Shown in pieces: positions 1 through 9,300 of a stretch of DNA of 64,000 bases. The stretch covers positions 62,001 to 126,000 of the forward strand of contig CAJTMJ010000004.1 in NCBI GenBank assembly GCA_910577335.1, in the 5' to 3' direction. A program made the translations under genes and the position numbers. Under the pieces are notes generated by a model. The model was not told the DNA's origin, ran no database searches, and saw only the letters and a program-made list of their open reading frames with translations. Source of the stretch: an uncultured Duncaniella sp. Lineage in GTDB: Bacteria; Bacteroidota; Bacteroidia; Bacteroidales; Muribaculaceae. The stretch's first letter is position 1. Every line of letters starts with the position of its first letter.

Positions 1-201
1 ATCCCACTTAGCCACGCCGGGTGAATGAACCCACGCCACTCTGCCGGGAACAGCTCCTTTTGCTTTGCCTAACGGAGTGTTAGGTGCAACGAATAGTTTG
101 GGCTTGACTGTACTGTTATCGTTCTTGGTGGTTGACTGGGCGTTGAGTTCTATGTTGAAAAGTGTACTTAATATAAGTATAAGGGTGATGAAACGTTTCA
201 T
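1..201 (-). CDS. secreted DUF362-like protein, N-terminal fragment cut by window edge
   Basis: The minus-strand frame opens with ATG at 199-201 and stays open to the window edge, giving 67 residues. Residues 1-22 form a Sec signal peptide (MKRFITLILIL..., cleavage probably after NAQ). The mature start contains APNTPLGKAKG and PGRVAWVHSPGVAKWD, which I recall as the opening of secreted Bacteroidetes DUF362 proteins; that family call is from memory. A TAnnTTTG box lies on the same strand at 275-282. The catalytic or cofactor region is outside the window, so no function is assigned. Confidence 0.6.
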   Translation of the reverse strand, partial: MKRFITLILILSTLFNIELNAQSTTKNDNSTVKPKLFVAPNTPLGKAKGAVPGRVAWVHSPGVAKWD

Positions 202-274
202 TAGTCGGATTTTAAGGTGAATAGATGTTGTCTGACTTTAACTATGCGGAAAGTCCTAATCTGGTATGATTGTG

Positions 275-282
275 CAAAATTA
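275..282 (-). promoter_or_regulatory. Bacteroidetes -7 box for the DUF362-like gene
   Basis: TAATTTTG on the minus strand matches TAnnTTTG. It lies about 74 bases before the ATG at 201 and is divergent from the box at 318-325. Confidence 0.45.
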
Positions 283-317
283 AATAATAAAGATGTCCAT
301 GCAAAGGAATTATTGTG

Positions 318-325
318 TAATTTTG
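318..325 (+). promoter_or_regulatory. -7 box for yjbQ-like gene
   Basis: TAATTTTG matches the Bacteroidetes TAnnTTTG box, 21 bases upstream of the ATG at 347, implying a very short leader. Confidence 0.5.
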
Positions 326-346
326 TTCAAAATATATTGAATTATT

Positions 347-760
347 ATGGTAGAACAGTCTGAATTTTCTTTGCACCCTTATCCTCGGGGGGTGCATTTG
401 GTAACAGGTGAGATTTTAAAATCGCTCCCTGAACTACCGCATAAGGGTGTGCTTAATCTATTAATAAAACACACGTCAGCGGCTTTGGCTCTCAATGAGA
501 ACGCTGACCCTGACGTGCGTCATGACTTAAATGTAATATTTGACCGGTTAGTGCCGGAAAATGCTCCATATTACCTTCATACATTCGAAGGTGCCGATGA
601 TATGCCCGCTCATGCTAAGTCGGTGATGGTAGGGGCATCGTTGACTATTCCGATTACTAACGGAAGGCTAAATCTCGGAACTTGGCAAGGGATATATTTG
701 TGCGAGTTCAGAGACCATGGCGGAAGCCGAAGAATTGTGGCTACCGTCATAGGTGAATAA
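347..760 (+). CDS. YjbQ/UPF0047 family protein
   Basis: The 137-residue length is normal for the YjbQ family (about 130-140). The family signature is visible: HTSAALALNENADPDVRHDL at about residues 42-61, and near the C-terminus GTWQGIYLCEFRDHGG with a final R-x-I-V-A-T-V-I-G-E strand. The fold is a small compact trimer. E. coli YjbQ has been linked to thiamine-phosphate synthase activity, but its physiological role is unsettled. It is a single-gene unit: the downstream DUF1846 gene is convergent with a 14-base gap. No signal peptide, so cytoplasmic. Confidence 0.9.
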   Translation: MVEQSEFSLHPYPRGVHLVTGEILKSLPELPHKGVLNLLIKHTSAALALNENADPDVRHDLNVIFDRLVPENAPYYLHTFEGADDMPAHAKSVMVGASLTIPITNGRLNLGTWQGIYLCEFRDHGGSRRIVATVIGE

Positions 761-774
761 ACTCAAAGCTGCAA

Positions 775-2241
775 TCATTTCATTTTCTTGGCGGGGTCGC
801 ATGTGAGACCTACGCCAAGTTTTTTGAAAATCTTATGATCGACTTCGCCGAGCATCACTGTGGAGTGAACCTGACAACCTTTCAGTTCAGGCAGCTTTTC
901 AAGAGCGCGGCGACAGTTTTCATTATGGGTACTGAGAACGGCAAGAGCCACAAGCACTTCATCGGTATGCAGTCGCGGATTCCGGCTGCGGAGATAGTTT
1001 ATCTTAGTGTGCTGTATAGGCTCAATCATATCCTGAGGAATCAATTTTATGGAGTGGTCGATTCCTGCGAGGTGTTTGATGGCGTTGAGTATCAGTGCGG
1101 CGCTTGGACCGAGCAGTGCGCTTGTTTCAGCAGTGATAATTGTTCCGTCGGCAAGTTCAATGGCTGAGCATGGCACACCGCTGCGTTCGGCACGTTGCTT
1201 CGCCGCAGTGATGGGTTTGCGATATGACGGGTCGATTTTAGCCTGCTTGAAAAGGAGGGCAATCTTGTTTACCTCGCTGTCATTACCTTCACCTTGTGCG
1301 AGACGGTTGAGCGCAGTGTAGTATCGGAGTATGATTTCATTTTTCGAAGCCTCACAGCATACTTCATCGTCATTTATGCAGAATCCAACCATGTTAACAC
1401 CCATGTCGGTCGGCGATTTGTAAGGGTTCTCGCCATATATGCCTTCAAAGAGGGCGTTAAGCACGGGAAATATTTCGATGTCACGGTTGTAGTTTATTGC
1501 AGTCTTTCCGTACGCTTCGAGATGGAAAGGGTCAATCATGTTGACATCGTTAAGGTCGGCAGTGGCAGCCTCGTATGCGATATTAACCGGGTGCTTTAAC
1601 GGAAGGCTCCACACAGGGAAAGTCTCGAATTTAGCATATCCGGCTTCGATGCCACGTTTGTGCTCATTGTAAAGCTGGCTAAGGCATACAGCCATCTTAC
1701 CACTTCCCGGACCGGGGGCTGTCACAATGACAAGGGGGCGGGTGGTAACTACATAATCATTCTTACCGAAACCTTCGTCAGAATCGATAAGTTGCACATT
1801 GGTAGGGTAGCCGTCGATGGTGTAGTGGTAATAAGTGGTGATGCCCATGCGTTCCAGTCGTGCCCGGAAAGCGTCGGCACTGCTCTGACCGTTGTAGTGA
1901 GTCACTACTACAGAGCTAACCAAAAATCCTCTGTTCTGAAATTCGTTGCGCAGACGTAACACATCCATGTCGTATGTGATGCCAAGGTCGTTGCGCACCT
2001 TGTTCTTCTCAATGTCGAGGGCGCTTATGACAATCACAATCTCAGCGTGGTCGCTGAGTTGAGAAAGCATACGAAGTTTACTATCCGGCTGGAATCCCGG
2101 CAACACGCGGCTTGCGTGATGGTCGTCAAAAAGTTTACCTCCGAGTTCGAGGTAAAGTTTATTGCCGAACTGGGCGATACGCTCCTTTATATGTTCGGAC
2201 TGAATCTTGAGATATTTCTCGTTGTCAAAACCGTATTTCAT
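775..2241 (-). CDS. DUF1846 family protein
   Basis: This 488-residue cytoplasmic protein has the usual DUF1846 length (about 490-500). It begins MKYGFDNEKYLKIQSEHI and contains the conserved segments GKLFDDHHASRVLPGF, TAPGPGSGKMAVCLSQLYNE (a glycine-rich loop with a P-loop flavour) and GFCINDDEVCCEASKNEI. The family is widespread in Firmicutes and Bacteroidetes; structures exist but I know no settled biochemical function. The start is supported by a TAACTTTG -7 box only nine bases upstream of the ATG, giving an almost leaderless transcript. It converges with the YjbQ gene. Confidence 0.88.
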   Translation of the reverse strand: MKYGFDNEKYLKIQSEHIKERIAQFGNKLYLELGGKLFDDHHASRVLPGFQPDSKLRMLSQLSDHAEIVIVISALDIEKNKVRNDLGITYDMDVLRLRNEFQNRGFLVSSVVVTHYNGQSSADAFRARLERMGITTYYHYTIDGYPTNVQLIDSDEGFGKNDYVVTTRPLVIVTAPGPGSGKMAVCLSQLYNEHKRGIEAGYAKFETFPVWSLPLKHPVNIAYEAATADLNDVNMIDPFHLEAYGKTAINYNRDIEIFPVLNALFEGIYGENPYKSPTDMGVNMVGFCINDDEVCCEASKNEIILRYYTALNRLAQGEGNDSEVNKIALLFKQAKIDPSYRKPITAAKQRAERSGVPCSAIELADGTIITAETSALLGPSAALILNAIKHLAGIDHSIKLIPQDMIEPIQHTKINYLRSRNPRLHTDEVLVALAVLSTHNENCRRALEKLPELKGCQVHSTVMLGEVDHKIFKKLGVGLTCDPAKKMK

Positions 2242-2249
2242 ACGGACTG

Positions 2250-2257
2250 CAAAGTTA
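2250..2257 (-). promoter_or_regulatory. -7 box for DUF1846 gene
   Basis: TAACTTTG on the minus strand, nine bases before the ATG at 2241. It leaves room for only a few leader bases. Confidence 0.5.
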
Positions 2258-2372
2258 CTTCATTTTACTCAACCCCGCAACAATCCCCTTGTAAAAAATT
2301 TGTCGGACGGCTGCGGTGTCTCTATTTTGGGGACATTTGTTGCGGAGTTGATTGGAAGTTTAAATCGGTTCA

Positions 2373-3575
2373 TCAGATGGATTTTATAATTATGGAATTT
2401 GCACGGTCAATGGCTGATGTGTCGAGTGTTGCGAGATATATTTGAGTGGTGGTTTCGGTGTCATGACCCATACCCTCGCTTATGATGCTTAAAGGTATTC
2501 CTTTGGATTTTGCGATGGATGCCCAACTATGGCGGGCTACATAAAGAGTGAGGGGTATGGTCACACCTGCCATGGCTGCAACTATTTTGAGATCATGATT
2601 TATTCGAGAACTCATATAGCGGTATGTGCTTCGCTCATTGTCTGAGTCTCTTCGGATTATAGGGAGAAGGTATTGACTTTGATTTTCAGGATATTTGTCA
2701 ATTATATCTTGCATCTCGCTGGTCCACTTTATTACAAGCTGCTGCCCGGTCTTACGTCGCCGATATGTCAAAAGTCCATTTTTCAGGTCTGACTTGCGTA
2801 GAAATGCCATGTCCACGAAGCTCATGCCTCGTAAGATGAAGCTTAATATGAATATATCACGTGCAAGGTCGAGTGACGGGTTCTTTGACAGGTCAAGACG
2901 TCTGATACATCGGATTTTATTGGCTGGCAAAGCCCGTTTTACGGTCTTGTCAACCCCGGTGTACACATGCCGGAATGGAAATGTCTGGTCAACTGCTCCA
3001 TGTTCGACAGCTCTGTTGTATACAGCTCTCAAAATACGCAGATAGAACGAAATGGTGTTTGGCATCAATTTTTTCTTTTTCAGATAAGCTTCGTATAGTT
3101 CCACGATGTCAGCGGTAACGCGGTCGATCATCAAATCTTCATTATTCCTGAATTTTCTGAAACTTCTAAGTGTGGCATAATATGTTTCAGCTGTGCGTAT
3201 GCTTCCACGTTCTTTAAACATCGAGATCGCAGCTTTCATGAATCGGAACACTGTGTATCTGCCGTTATATCGTTTGTATTCTTCAACAATGTCGATTGCT
3301 GAATATGGCAGGAACTGTTTGTCAAAGTGGTTTATTATCTTTGAGAGACGATTGATATCAGAGCGTATCATTTCAATGACTTTTTTCACCTTGACAAGGC
3401 GCCTGCGGTCTGACGGCAATACCGGTGAGGAGTGCTCGAAATCCCATTCGGTTGAGTACAATTTGTAGGATGTTGATATTTGCCGTGTTAAGCGCCCATG
3501 GATAATCTGGTAATAGATCGAGCCCTCGGTATCGGCATGAATAGATTCTCGGAATTTTACTTTTAAAGATGCCAT
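2373..3575 (-). CDS. tyrosine recombinase (Bacteroidales Tsr/integrase type)
   Basis: A 400-residue site-specific recombinase. The N-terminal half has an Arm-DNA-binding-like segment (to about 90) and a SAM-like core-binding domain (about 105-205, containing TAETYYATLRSFRKF and TISFYLRILRAVYNRAV). The catalytic domain carries the first Arg in FILRGMSFVDM, box II as YVARHSWAS, and the nucleophile Tyr in TTTQIYLATLDTS. Box II has Tyr where classical integrases have His (HxxR); I recall this as common in this Bacteroidales clade. The clade includes both element integrases and DNA invertases controlling phase variation. No excisionase, tRNA or other element gene is adjacent, so the substrate is unknown. 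No clear -7 box is visible upstream. Confidence 0.92.
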   Translation of the reverse strand: MASLKVKFRESIHADTEGSIYYQIIHGRLTRQISTSYKLYSTEWDFEHSSPVLPSDRRRLVKVKKVIEMIRSDINRLSKIINHFDKQFLPYSAIDIVEEYKRYNGRYTVFRFMKAAISMFKERGSIRTAETYYATLRSFRKFRNNEDLMIDRVTADIVELYEAYLKKKKLMPNTISFYLRILRAVYNRAVEHGAVDQTFPFRHVYTGVDKTVKRALPANKIRCIRRLDLSKNPSLDLARDIFILSFILRGMSFVDMAFLRKSDLKNGLLTYRRRKTGQQLVIKWTSEMQDIIDKYPENQSQYLLPIIRRDSDNERSTYRYMSSRINHDLKIVAAMAGVTIPLTLYVARHSWASIAKSKGIPLSIISEGMGHDTETTTQIYLATLDTSAIDRANSIIIKSI

Positions 3576-3739
3576 AGGATAGGTGATTTTGGAAATATAC
3601 GGAAATGGAAAGTATAAAAGACGTAAAACTGCCTATGAAATAGAATCAATTCTTAAAAAATAAAAAGTTTTAATAAGTTCTGAACCAAACTTGTGTTATC
3701 GAAGTTTTGTAGGTATTAATTTATCAAAACAGTTTTATT

Positions 3740-3991
3740 ATGAATTTTTTGTGGTATATAATCATTGGTATAGTTTCCGGCTTTGTGGCAGGGAAACTTA
3801 TGCGAGGTGGAGGCTTCGGAATCATAGTTAACCTGATTGTGGGTATAATCGGCGGAGTATTAGGCGGATGGCTGTTCGGTTTATTAGGTATTACCGCCGG
3901 TGGCATTATAGGAAGTCTGATAACCTCGGTAGTAGGAGCTATTGTGTTGCTTTGGCTTGTTGGTCTGCTGAGCAGAGCAACCGGACATTAG
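3740..3991 (+). CDS. GlsB/YeaQ/YmgE family small membrane protein
   Basis: An 83-residue glycine-rich protein of the transglycosylase-associated/YeaQ family, about the normal size. Three hydrophobic segments are visible: residues 1-18 (starting MNFLWYIIIGIVSGFVAG), about 28-48 (IIVNLIVGIIGGVLGGWLFG) and about 55-78 (GIIGSLITSVVGAIVLLW). KLMRGGGFG forms the short loop after the first segment, as in the family. Members sit in the inner membrane and are often general-stress induced; biochemical function is unknown. It stands alone, ending in the strong bidirectional terminator at 4027-4082. Confidence 0.88.
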   Translation: MNFLWYIIIGIVSGFVAGKLMRGGGFGIIVNLIVGIIGGVLGGWLFGLLGITAGGIIGSLITSVVGAIVLLWLVGLLSRATGH

Positions 3992-4026
3992 GCTGTTAAA
4001 AAACAGTTTGATAGGTAGGTATCGAG

Positions 4027-4082
4027 TCAAACGAAAAAGGTTTCAAAGCCAGAGATCAGGCTTTGGAACCTTTTTCGTTTGA
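4027..4082. terminator. long bidirectional terminator overlapping a stop codon
   Basis: A 24-base inverted repeat (4027-4050 with 4059-4082, one G-U type mismatch) with an 8-base loop, containing A5 and T5 tracts. It serves the GlsB-like gene on the plus strand and the AraC-type regulator on the minus strand. The last eight codons of the regulator form one arm and its stop codon lies in the loop. Confidence 0.8.
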
Positions 4083-6158
4083 ACGGTATTTGGCGGGTAG
4101 AAGTCCGAATGATTCTTTGAATGTGGATGAAAAATACTTTGTGGATGAAAAACCTGTATGTCTTGCGATTTCCGGTATTGGAATATCGGTTTCCCTCAGG
4201 AGCTTTGCAGCTGCGGTGAGCCTTACATTCTTTATATATGACGATGGCGACGTGCCGAAAACCGCCTGCATCTTCCTGTAGAGATTCGTGCGGTCCATAG
4301 CCATAAGACTGCTAAGTGACACCACGTTGAGCGATTCATCGCTGATATGCTCATGAATTATTTTGTTCAGACGGCTGGCAAAAGCCTCGTCAATGTATTG
4401 CGAGGATGCAATCTCAGGAACTTTCGTCTCACGGTACTTGGTGACAAGATTGTCGCATAAACGGTCAATGCCGTTATCCATTGTCGCTGATGGCGAGGCA
4501 TCAACTCCATCAGTTGTCGGTAAATTTCTGCGTTTTCTTCTCAGATACACATGTGTTATTGCGACACATAGGATGAGAACTATTATCCCTGCTATGACAA
4601 TGAATGTGACTGGTATATTACCTGTGGAGCCTTTATCGTAAAGGTCGGTTTTACGACTATTAGGGAATACGTATTTCACATGGTCCTTGTCGTCAATTTT
4701 TGTAGGATCAAGGATGCAGTAACCGCCGGGGTATCCTGTGATGATATGCCCCGTAGAATCACTGACCATTGACTGTGTATAGAACTCTGAACCTCCGAGA
4801 TCGAGCCCATCGAGAATACCGAGATGGATTACCTCAAATGTATCACGGCTCACATGGCGCATCCGGGATATGCCTGTGGTTGAGGAGAACCATATATCGT
4901 CATGAGCGGTGGTTGTGTCAGATATTCCTGTGTGAGGCACATTTGCCACTATGCTTTGTACATTTGATTGAGGCAACCCTATGTTTTCGGCAAGTGTGGC
5001 TATCAATTTCCCAAGGCTGTCTACCACCATAATACCTTTAGGTGTGCCAAGGTATATATATCCGGTGATAGAATCTTCGGCACTGCAATTAATCCCCTCG
5101 GAAGCGTATTTGCTTCCGGCAAGTTTTGCCTTGTCTGAAGCGTAATATCCGGAAGAAGGGTAGGGGTATTTCCCCGAAACATGTTTTATTATCTCGTTAC
5201 GTCCGGGTTTCCAATACCTTAGTCCGTTATTCTTTGTGCCTATCCATAGCCCGTTGTTATAATCGAATGCCGTGCTGAATATTTCAGTGTCAACCGATGG
5301 GAAATCAGTTATTAATTCGCCGTTATTATCCACGACAAAATCATATATCATTCTGTTGAAATGTTTGGTATCCCATTTCCATTCCACAGTGTCAAGTGAA
5401 GCTATCCACGTGTTGTGTAGATTGTTAAATCTGTTGAACGCAGTCCACAGTTTGCCGGCATACCATTTTACCCCAGCGTTGGTGTGCCGCATCACAGCTT
5501 TTGGAAGCAATGGCGCGCCTTTGTATTTCAACATTCCGTTTTGCTGATTTATCACACATACATTACCATCGTCATAGCATAAGTATATGTTATCTCCGTC
5601 CGTGCTGATGATATCGGGAAGATTGTCATTTATTCTGTTTAGATTGATTAAAGGTTCTTTCTTGTTATCATCAAACCGAAAAAGAGTGTTGGTTGTGTCA
5701 ATAAGCCAGCATTGTCCCGTTTCGTCAACAAATAGGTCTATCAAGTCGTTGGTGATTGATGGTTTCAATACACTGCGAGTGATGTCCTCACTCGTGACGG
5801 GATCGAAAACGTGCATACGACCGTTTTTCTCATGTTGATTTACCGGAGATTTTAGCCAAATGCGACCTTTTTTATCACTGTAAAGCTGCCTGTTTTTCCC
5901 GACGGCTTTTAGCCCCACGCCATTATCTTTGTCGATATGGGTACATTTAAAAGATGTGCCATCAAAAATATTCAGGTAGCCAGCCGTCACCACTGCTATT
6001 CGTCCATCTGTCAATGGCTGTATCGCACGGACTCTACTTTCGGAAAGTCCATGTCGCATATCGATTGTCACCACATTATCTAATGCCAAGTTTTGGCTCT
6101 GCGGGAACATTGATATGTTATACAGTGCAATTATGAGCAACGATAGCAAAAATCTCAT
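4056..6158 (-). CDS. membrane-spanning beta-propeller/AraC transcription regulator
   Basis: A 700-residue one-piece sensor. Order: signal peptide or N-terminal anchor (MRFLLSLLIIALYNIS...), a periplasmic region with repeated propeller-like blades (GLSESRVRAIQPLTDGRIAVVT, SDKKGRIWLKSP, NNGLWIGTKNNGLRYW, DDIWFSSTTGISRM), one transmembrane helix at about residue 550 (TFIVIAGIIVLILCVAITHV), then a cytoplasmic linker and an AraC HTH at about 590-695 (VVSLSSLMAMDRTNLYRKMQ, IPEIARHTGFSSTKYFSSTF). It has the outer layout of a hybrid two-component regulator but no histidine kinase or receiver domain. The longer frame to 6248 is rejected because a -7 box at 6194-6201 lies between. It is divergent from the GH2 gene it probably controls. 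Confidence 0.88.
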   Translation of the reverse strand: MRFLLSLLIIALYNISMFPQSQNLALDNVVTIDMRHGLSESRVRAIQPLTDGRIAVVTAGYLNIFDGTSFKCTHIDKDNGVGLKAVGKNRQLYSDKKGRIWLKSPVNQHEKNGRMHVFDPVTSEDITRSVLKPSITNDLIDLFVDETGQCWLIDTTNTLFRFDDNKKEPLINLNRINDNLPDIISTDGDNIYLCYDDGNVCVINQQNGMLKYKGAPLLPKAVMRHTNAGVKWYAGKLWTAFNRFNNLHNTWIASLDTVEWKWDTKHFNRMIYDFVVDNNGELITDFPSVDTEIFSTAFDYNNGLWIGTKNNGLRYWKPGRNEIIKHVSGKYPYPSSGYYASDKAKLAGSKYASEGINCSAEDSITGYIYLGTPKGIMVVDSLGKLIATLAENIGLPQSNVQSIVANVPHTGISDTTTAHDDIWFSSTTGISRMRHVSRDTFEVIHLGILDGLDLGGSEFYTQSMVSDSTGHIITGYPGGYCILDPTKIDDKDHVKYVFPNSRKTDLYDKGSTGNIPVTFIVIAGIIVLILCVAITHVYLRRKRRNLPTTDGVDASPSATMDNGIDRLCDNLVTKYRETKVPEIASSQYIDEAFASRLNKIIHEHISDESLNVVSLSSLMAMDRTNLYRKMQAVFGTSPSSYIKNVRLTAAAKLLRETDIPIPEIARHTGFSSTKYFSSTFKESFGLLPAKYRSNEKGSKA

Positions 6159-6193
6159 GCCAAAATACAAGAAGTCGTTAAAACTTGATGTCA

Positions 6194-6201
6194 CAAAGAT
6201 A
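6194..6201 (-). promoter_or_regulatory. -7 box for propeller/AraC regulator
   Basis: TATCTTTG on the minus strand, 35 bases before the ATG at 6158. It fixes the start at 6158 instead of 6248. Confidence 0.6.
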
Positions 6202-6210
6202 ATCAAAAAT

Positions 6211-6247
6211 GCCGAAAATGTTGCATAAATCAGCCGAAAATGTTGCA
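6211..6247. promoter_or_regulatory. direct-repeat operator candidate
   Basis: GCCGAAAATGTTGCA occurs identically at 6211-6225 and 6233-6247. The 22-base period is about two helical turns, the arrangement expected for an AraC-type dimer. It lies just upstream of the regulator's own -7 box and about 80 bases upstream of the GH2 gene's box, so either direction could be controlled. A further related TTGCAATGTT follows at about 6260. Confidence 0.55.
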
Positions 6248-6327
6248 AAAACGAATATTTTGCAATGTTTCAACAATATTTGCCCGAAGTATCAACAAAG
6301 AGGGCAACGCATGTGAAAATACAAATA

Positions 6328-6335
6328 TAATTTTG
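6328..6335 (+). promoter_or_regulatory. -7 box for GH2/esterase operon
   Basis: TAATTTTG, 28 bases before the ATG at 6363. Confidence 0.55.
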
Positions 6336-6362
6336 CGACAAGAAACTTAAATCAATCAGACG

Positions 6363-9300
6363 ATGGAAAAACTGTGTAAACAATCATTGATTCGCCCGTT
6401 GGAAATTTTAAGTGTGGTTATTGCGATGCTATTGCCACAATATATATCAGCGCGCAAGACCTACAACTTTAATTCCGACTGGAATTTGTCATCAAGCAAT
6501 AAGGAGGTTGCCAAGATGCTTAAGAAACATCCGGTAACACTGCCTCACGCTTGGAATGAAGATGAATCATTCAAAGTTTCGACGTATGAGATGCCTACCG
6601 GTGAGGTATGGTATAAAAAGAAATTCAAATTGCCTGAAGAGGTAATAGCGGAGATAGGTGAAAATGGTAAACATGTGTTTATCGAATTTGAAGGCGCTCG
6701 TCAGGGTGCGGAAGTGTTTCTGAACGGTAACAGGTTAGGACTGTCAGAGAACGGAGTCATGGCTTTCGGCTTTGATCTTACACCTTATATAAAAGAGGGA
6801 GAAAATCTTATAGAAGTACGCACTGATAATAGTTGGAATTACAAGGAGGAAGCCACAGGAAGCACATGGCAATGGCAACACAAATCCTTTAACGTGAATT
6901 ACGGAGGATTACCGAAAAATGTGAAGCTCCATGTAGTGGACCCTGTATATCAGACATTGCCGTTATTCTCAAATCTTGGAACTACCGGAACTTACATATA
7001 CGGAAGCGAATACGATGTTCCTACCGGTACGGTCACTATAAATGTGGAGAGCGAAGTGCATAATTCCACCGACAAACCGGTGACAAGAGCATTGGATGTG
7101 ACTGTTTCAGACCCTGATGGTAAGACGGTTGCCAATTTTGAAGGTGAGTCAAAGACTATCCCGGCAGGTGGCATGGTGACACTTCATGCTGCAAAACGTG
7201 TAAGCGGATTGAATTTCTGGTCGTGGGGATACGGCTATCTCTATGATGTCACTACCTCGCTTAAAGGTGGCAATGATTCAGATGATGTGACCACCACCAC
7301 AGGTTTCCGTAAGATAGAGTTCAAGAATGGTATGATCTATCTGAATGACCGTGTGATGATGGTTCACGGCTATGCACAGCGTTCAACAAACGAATGGCCC
7401 GGAGTGGGTCAGGCTGTTCCCGCATGGCTAAGTGACTATTCAAATGATTTGTTAGTCAAGTCGGGAGGTAATCTTGTGAGATGGATGCATACCACACCCG
7501 GCAAACAGGATATAGAGAGCTGTGACCGTGTTGGACTTGTGCAGGCAATGCCGGCGGGTGATTCAGAAAAGGATGTCACAGGGCGAAAATGGACTCAGCG
7601 TCTTGAGGTGATGCGTGATGCGATAATCTATAACCGCAATTCACCATCCATACTATTCTACGAATGTGGCAACCAACGCATTTCCGGTCAGCACATGAAA
7701 GAGATGATTGCACTACGCAATCAGTATGACCCCTATGGCGGTCGTGCGATAGGTTCTCGTGAGATGCTTGACAAACCTGAAGCTGAATATGGCGGCGAGA
7801 TGCTTTATGTGAATAAAAGTGACACAAAGCCGATGTGGATGATGGAATATTGCCGTGACGAGGCATTGCGTTTCTACTGGAATGCTTGGTCTTATCCTTT
7901 CCATCCCGAAGGTGACGGTCCTCTTTACCGCAATGCGCCGGCTACTGCCTATAATCATAATAACGATGAATTTGTGGCTGAATTGGTTAGACGCTGGTAT
8001 GACTACTGGTTGGAACGTCCCGGAAGCGGCACAAAAGTTAATTCGGGAGGAGCTAAAATTATATTCAGCGACACTCAAAGTCACGGACGCAGTGCAGACA
8101 ACTACCGTGTAAGCGGAGTGGTAGACCCCATGCGTGTCGAGAAGGATGCGTTCTACGCCCATCAGGTGATGTGGGATGGTTGGGTTGACGACCTTGCGCC
8201 ACGCACATATATAGTAGGACACTGGAATTATGAACCGGGATTCACTGTTCCCACCGTTTATGTGGTATCTAATGCCGATAGCGTTGTGCTTGTTCAGAAC
8301 GGCAATGTTATCAAACCGACAAGCCATGACTACAAATTCCTTTACACATTTAAGGATGTGAAGTATGAGGGGGATAAATTGACAGCTATTGCTTACGATA
8401 AGGATGGCAAAGAGGTGTCGCGTGATGAAAAAATCACTGCCGGGACTCCGGTAGCGTTGAAACTCACAGCCATTGAGAATCCCACAGGCTGGAAAGCCAA
8501 TGGTAATGATGTGGTGTTGGTGCAATACGAGGTGGTGGATGCCAATGGCAGACGTTGCCCCTTGGATAACCGACTGGTTAAATTCACGCTGAAAGGTCTG
8601 GCTGAGTGGCGTGGCGGTATAGCCAAGAATAAGCCGTTTGGATTTTCCACTAATCAGGCTGCTCTGACATCGAAGTCGGCATCAGACGAAGGTTCAAACC
8701 CTGAGTTTGACAAAAAGAGAAAAGCCACACTCAATCATGTGCTGTGCGACACTCTTCCAGTGGAGTGCGGTGTGAACAGAGTGATGCTAAGGTCATTGAA
8801 CAAACCCGGTAAAGTGCGTTTGATAGCCATGGCGGAAGGTCTGCCTGAGGCAGAGATTGAATTTACAACCATCCCCGTGGAAGTGATTAACGGTTTGACT
8901 TCTTACATGCCTTCCGACGGATTAAAATCTGTGCTCGACAGAGGTGCTACTCCTAAAGGTCAATCATTCAAACCTTGGCGTAGAGAGGTTGCGATAATGG
9001 ATGCTGTCGCAGGTTCGGGAGATCCGACATTAAGCTACGACACGTATGAAAATACAGCTTGGGAAAGTGCTTCCAAACTTGATTCGGCTTGGGTGACATA
9101 TACCCTCTCAGAACTGACCAATATCGATGAGGTGTGCTTGAAGATGAAAGGTTTCCGCTCTACATCTTATCCCATACAAGTGTTTGCTCATCCCGAAGGT
9201 TCATCAGAGCCGGTTAAGATATGGGAAGGTTGGACTCCGAAAGGACTTGGATTCGTTCATCTGCCAATTTCTGCCGACGCTCCCAAATCACAGCGCTATA

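Noticed and set aside
3625..3737. AAAACTG / CAGTTTT inverted pair around the GlsB promoter region, next to the recombinase
   Set aside because: Considered as an invertible promoter, but seven to eight bases of A/T-rich symmetry over 110 bases is expected by chance.
6159..6248. Upstream extension of the propeller/AraC regulator adding 30 residues
   Set aside because: A TATCTTTG -7 box at 6194-6201 lies inside it, the operator repeats overlap it, and the shorter form begins with a proper signal/anchor sequence.
7713..8525. 270-codon minus-strand open frame
   Set aside because: It lies wholly inside the GH2 gene, whose catalytic motifs are clear. It is a shadow frame.
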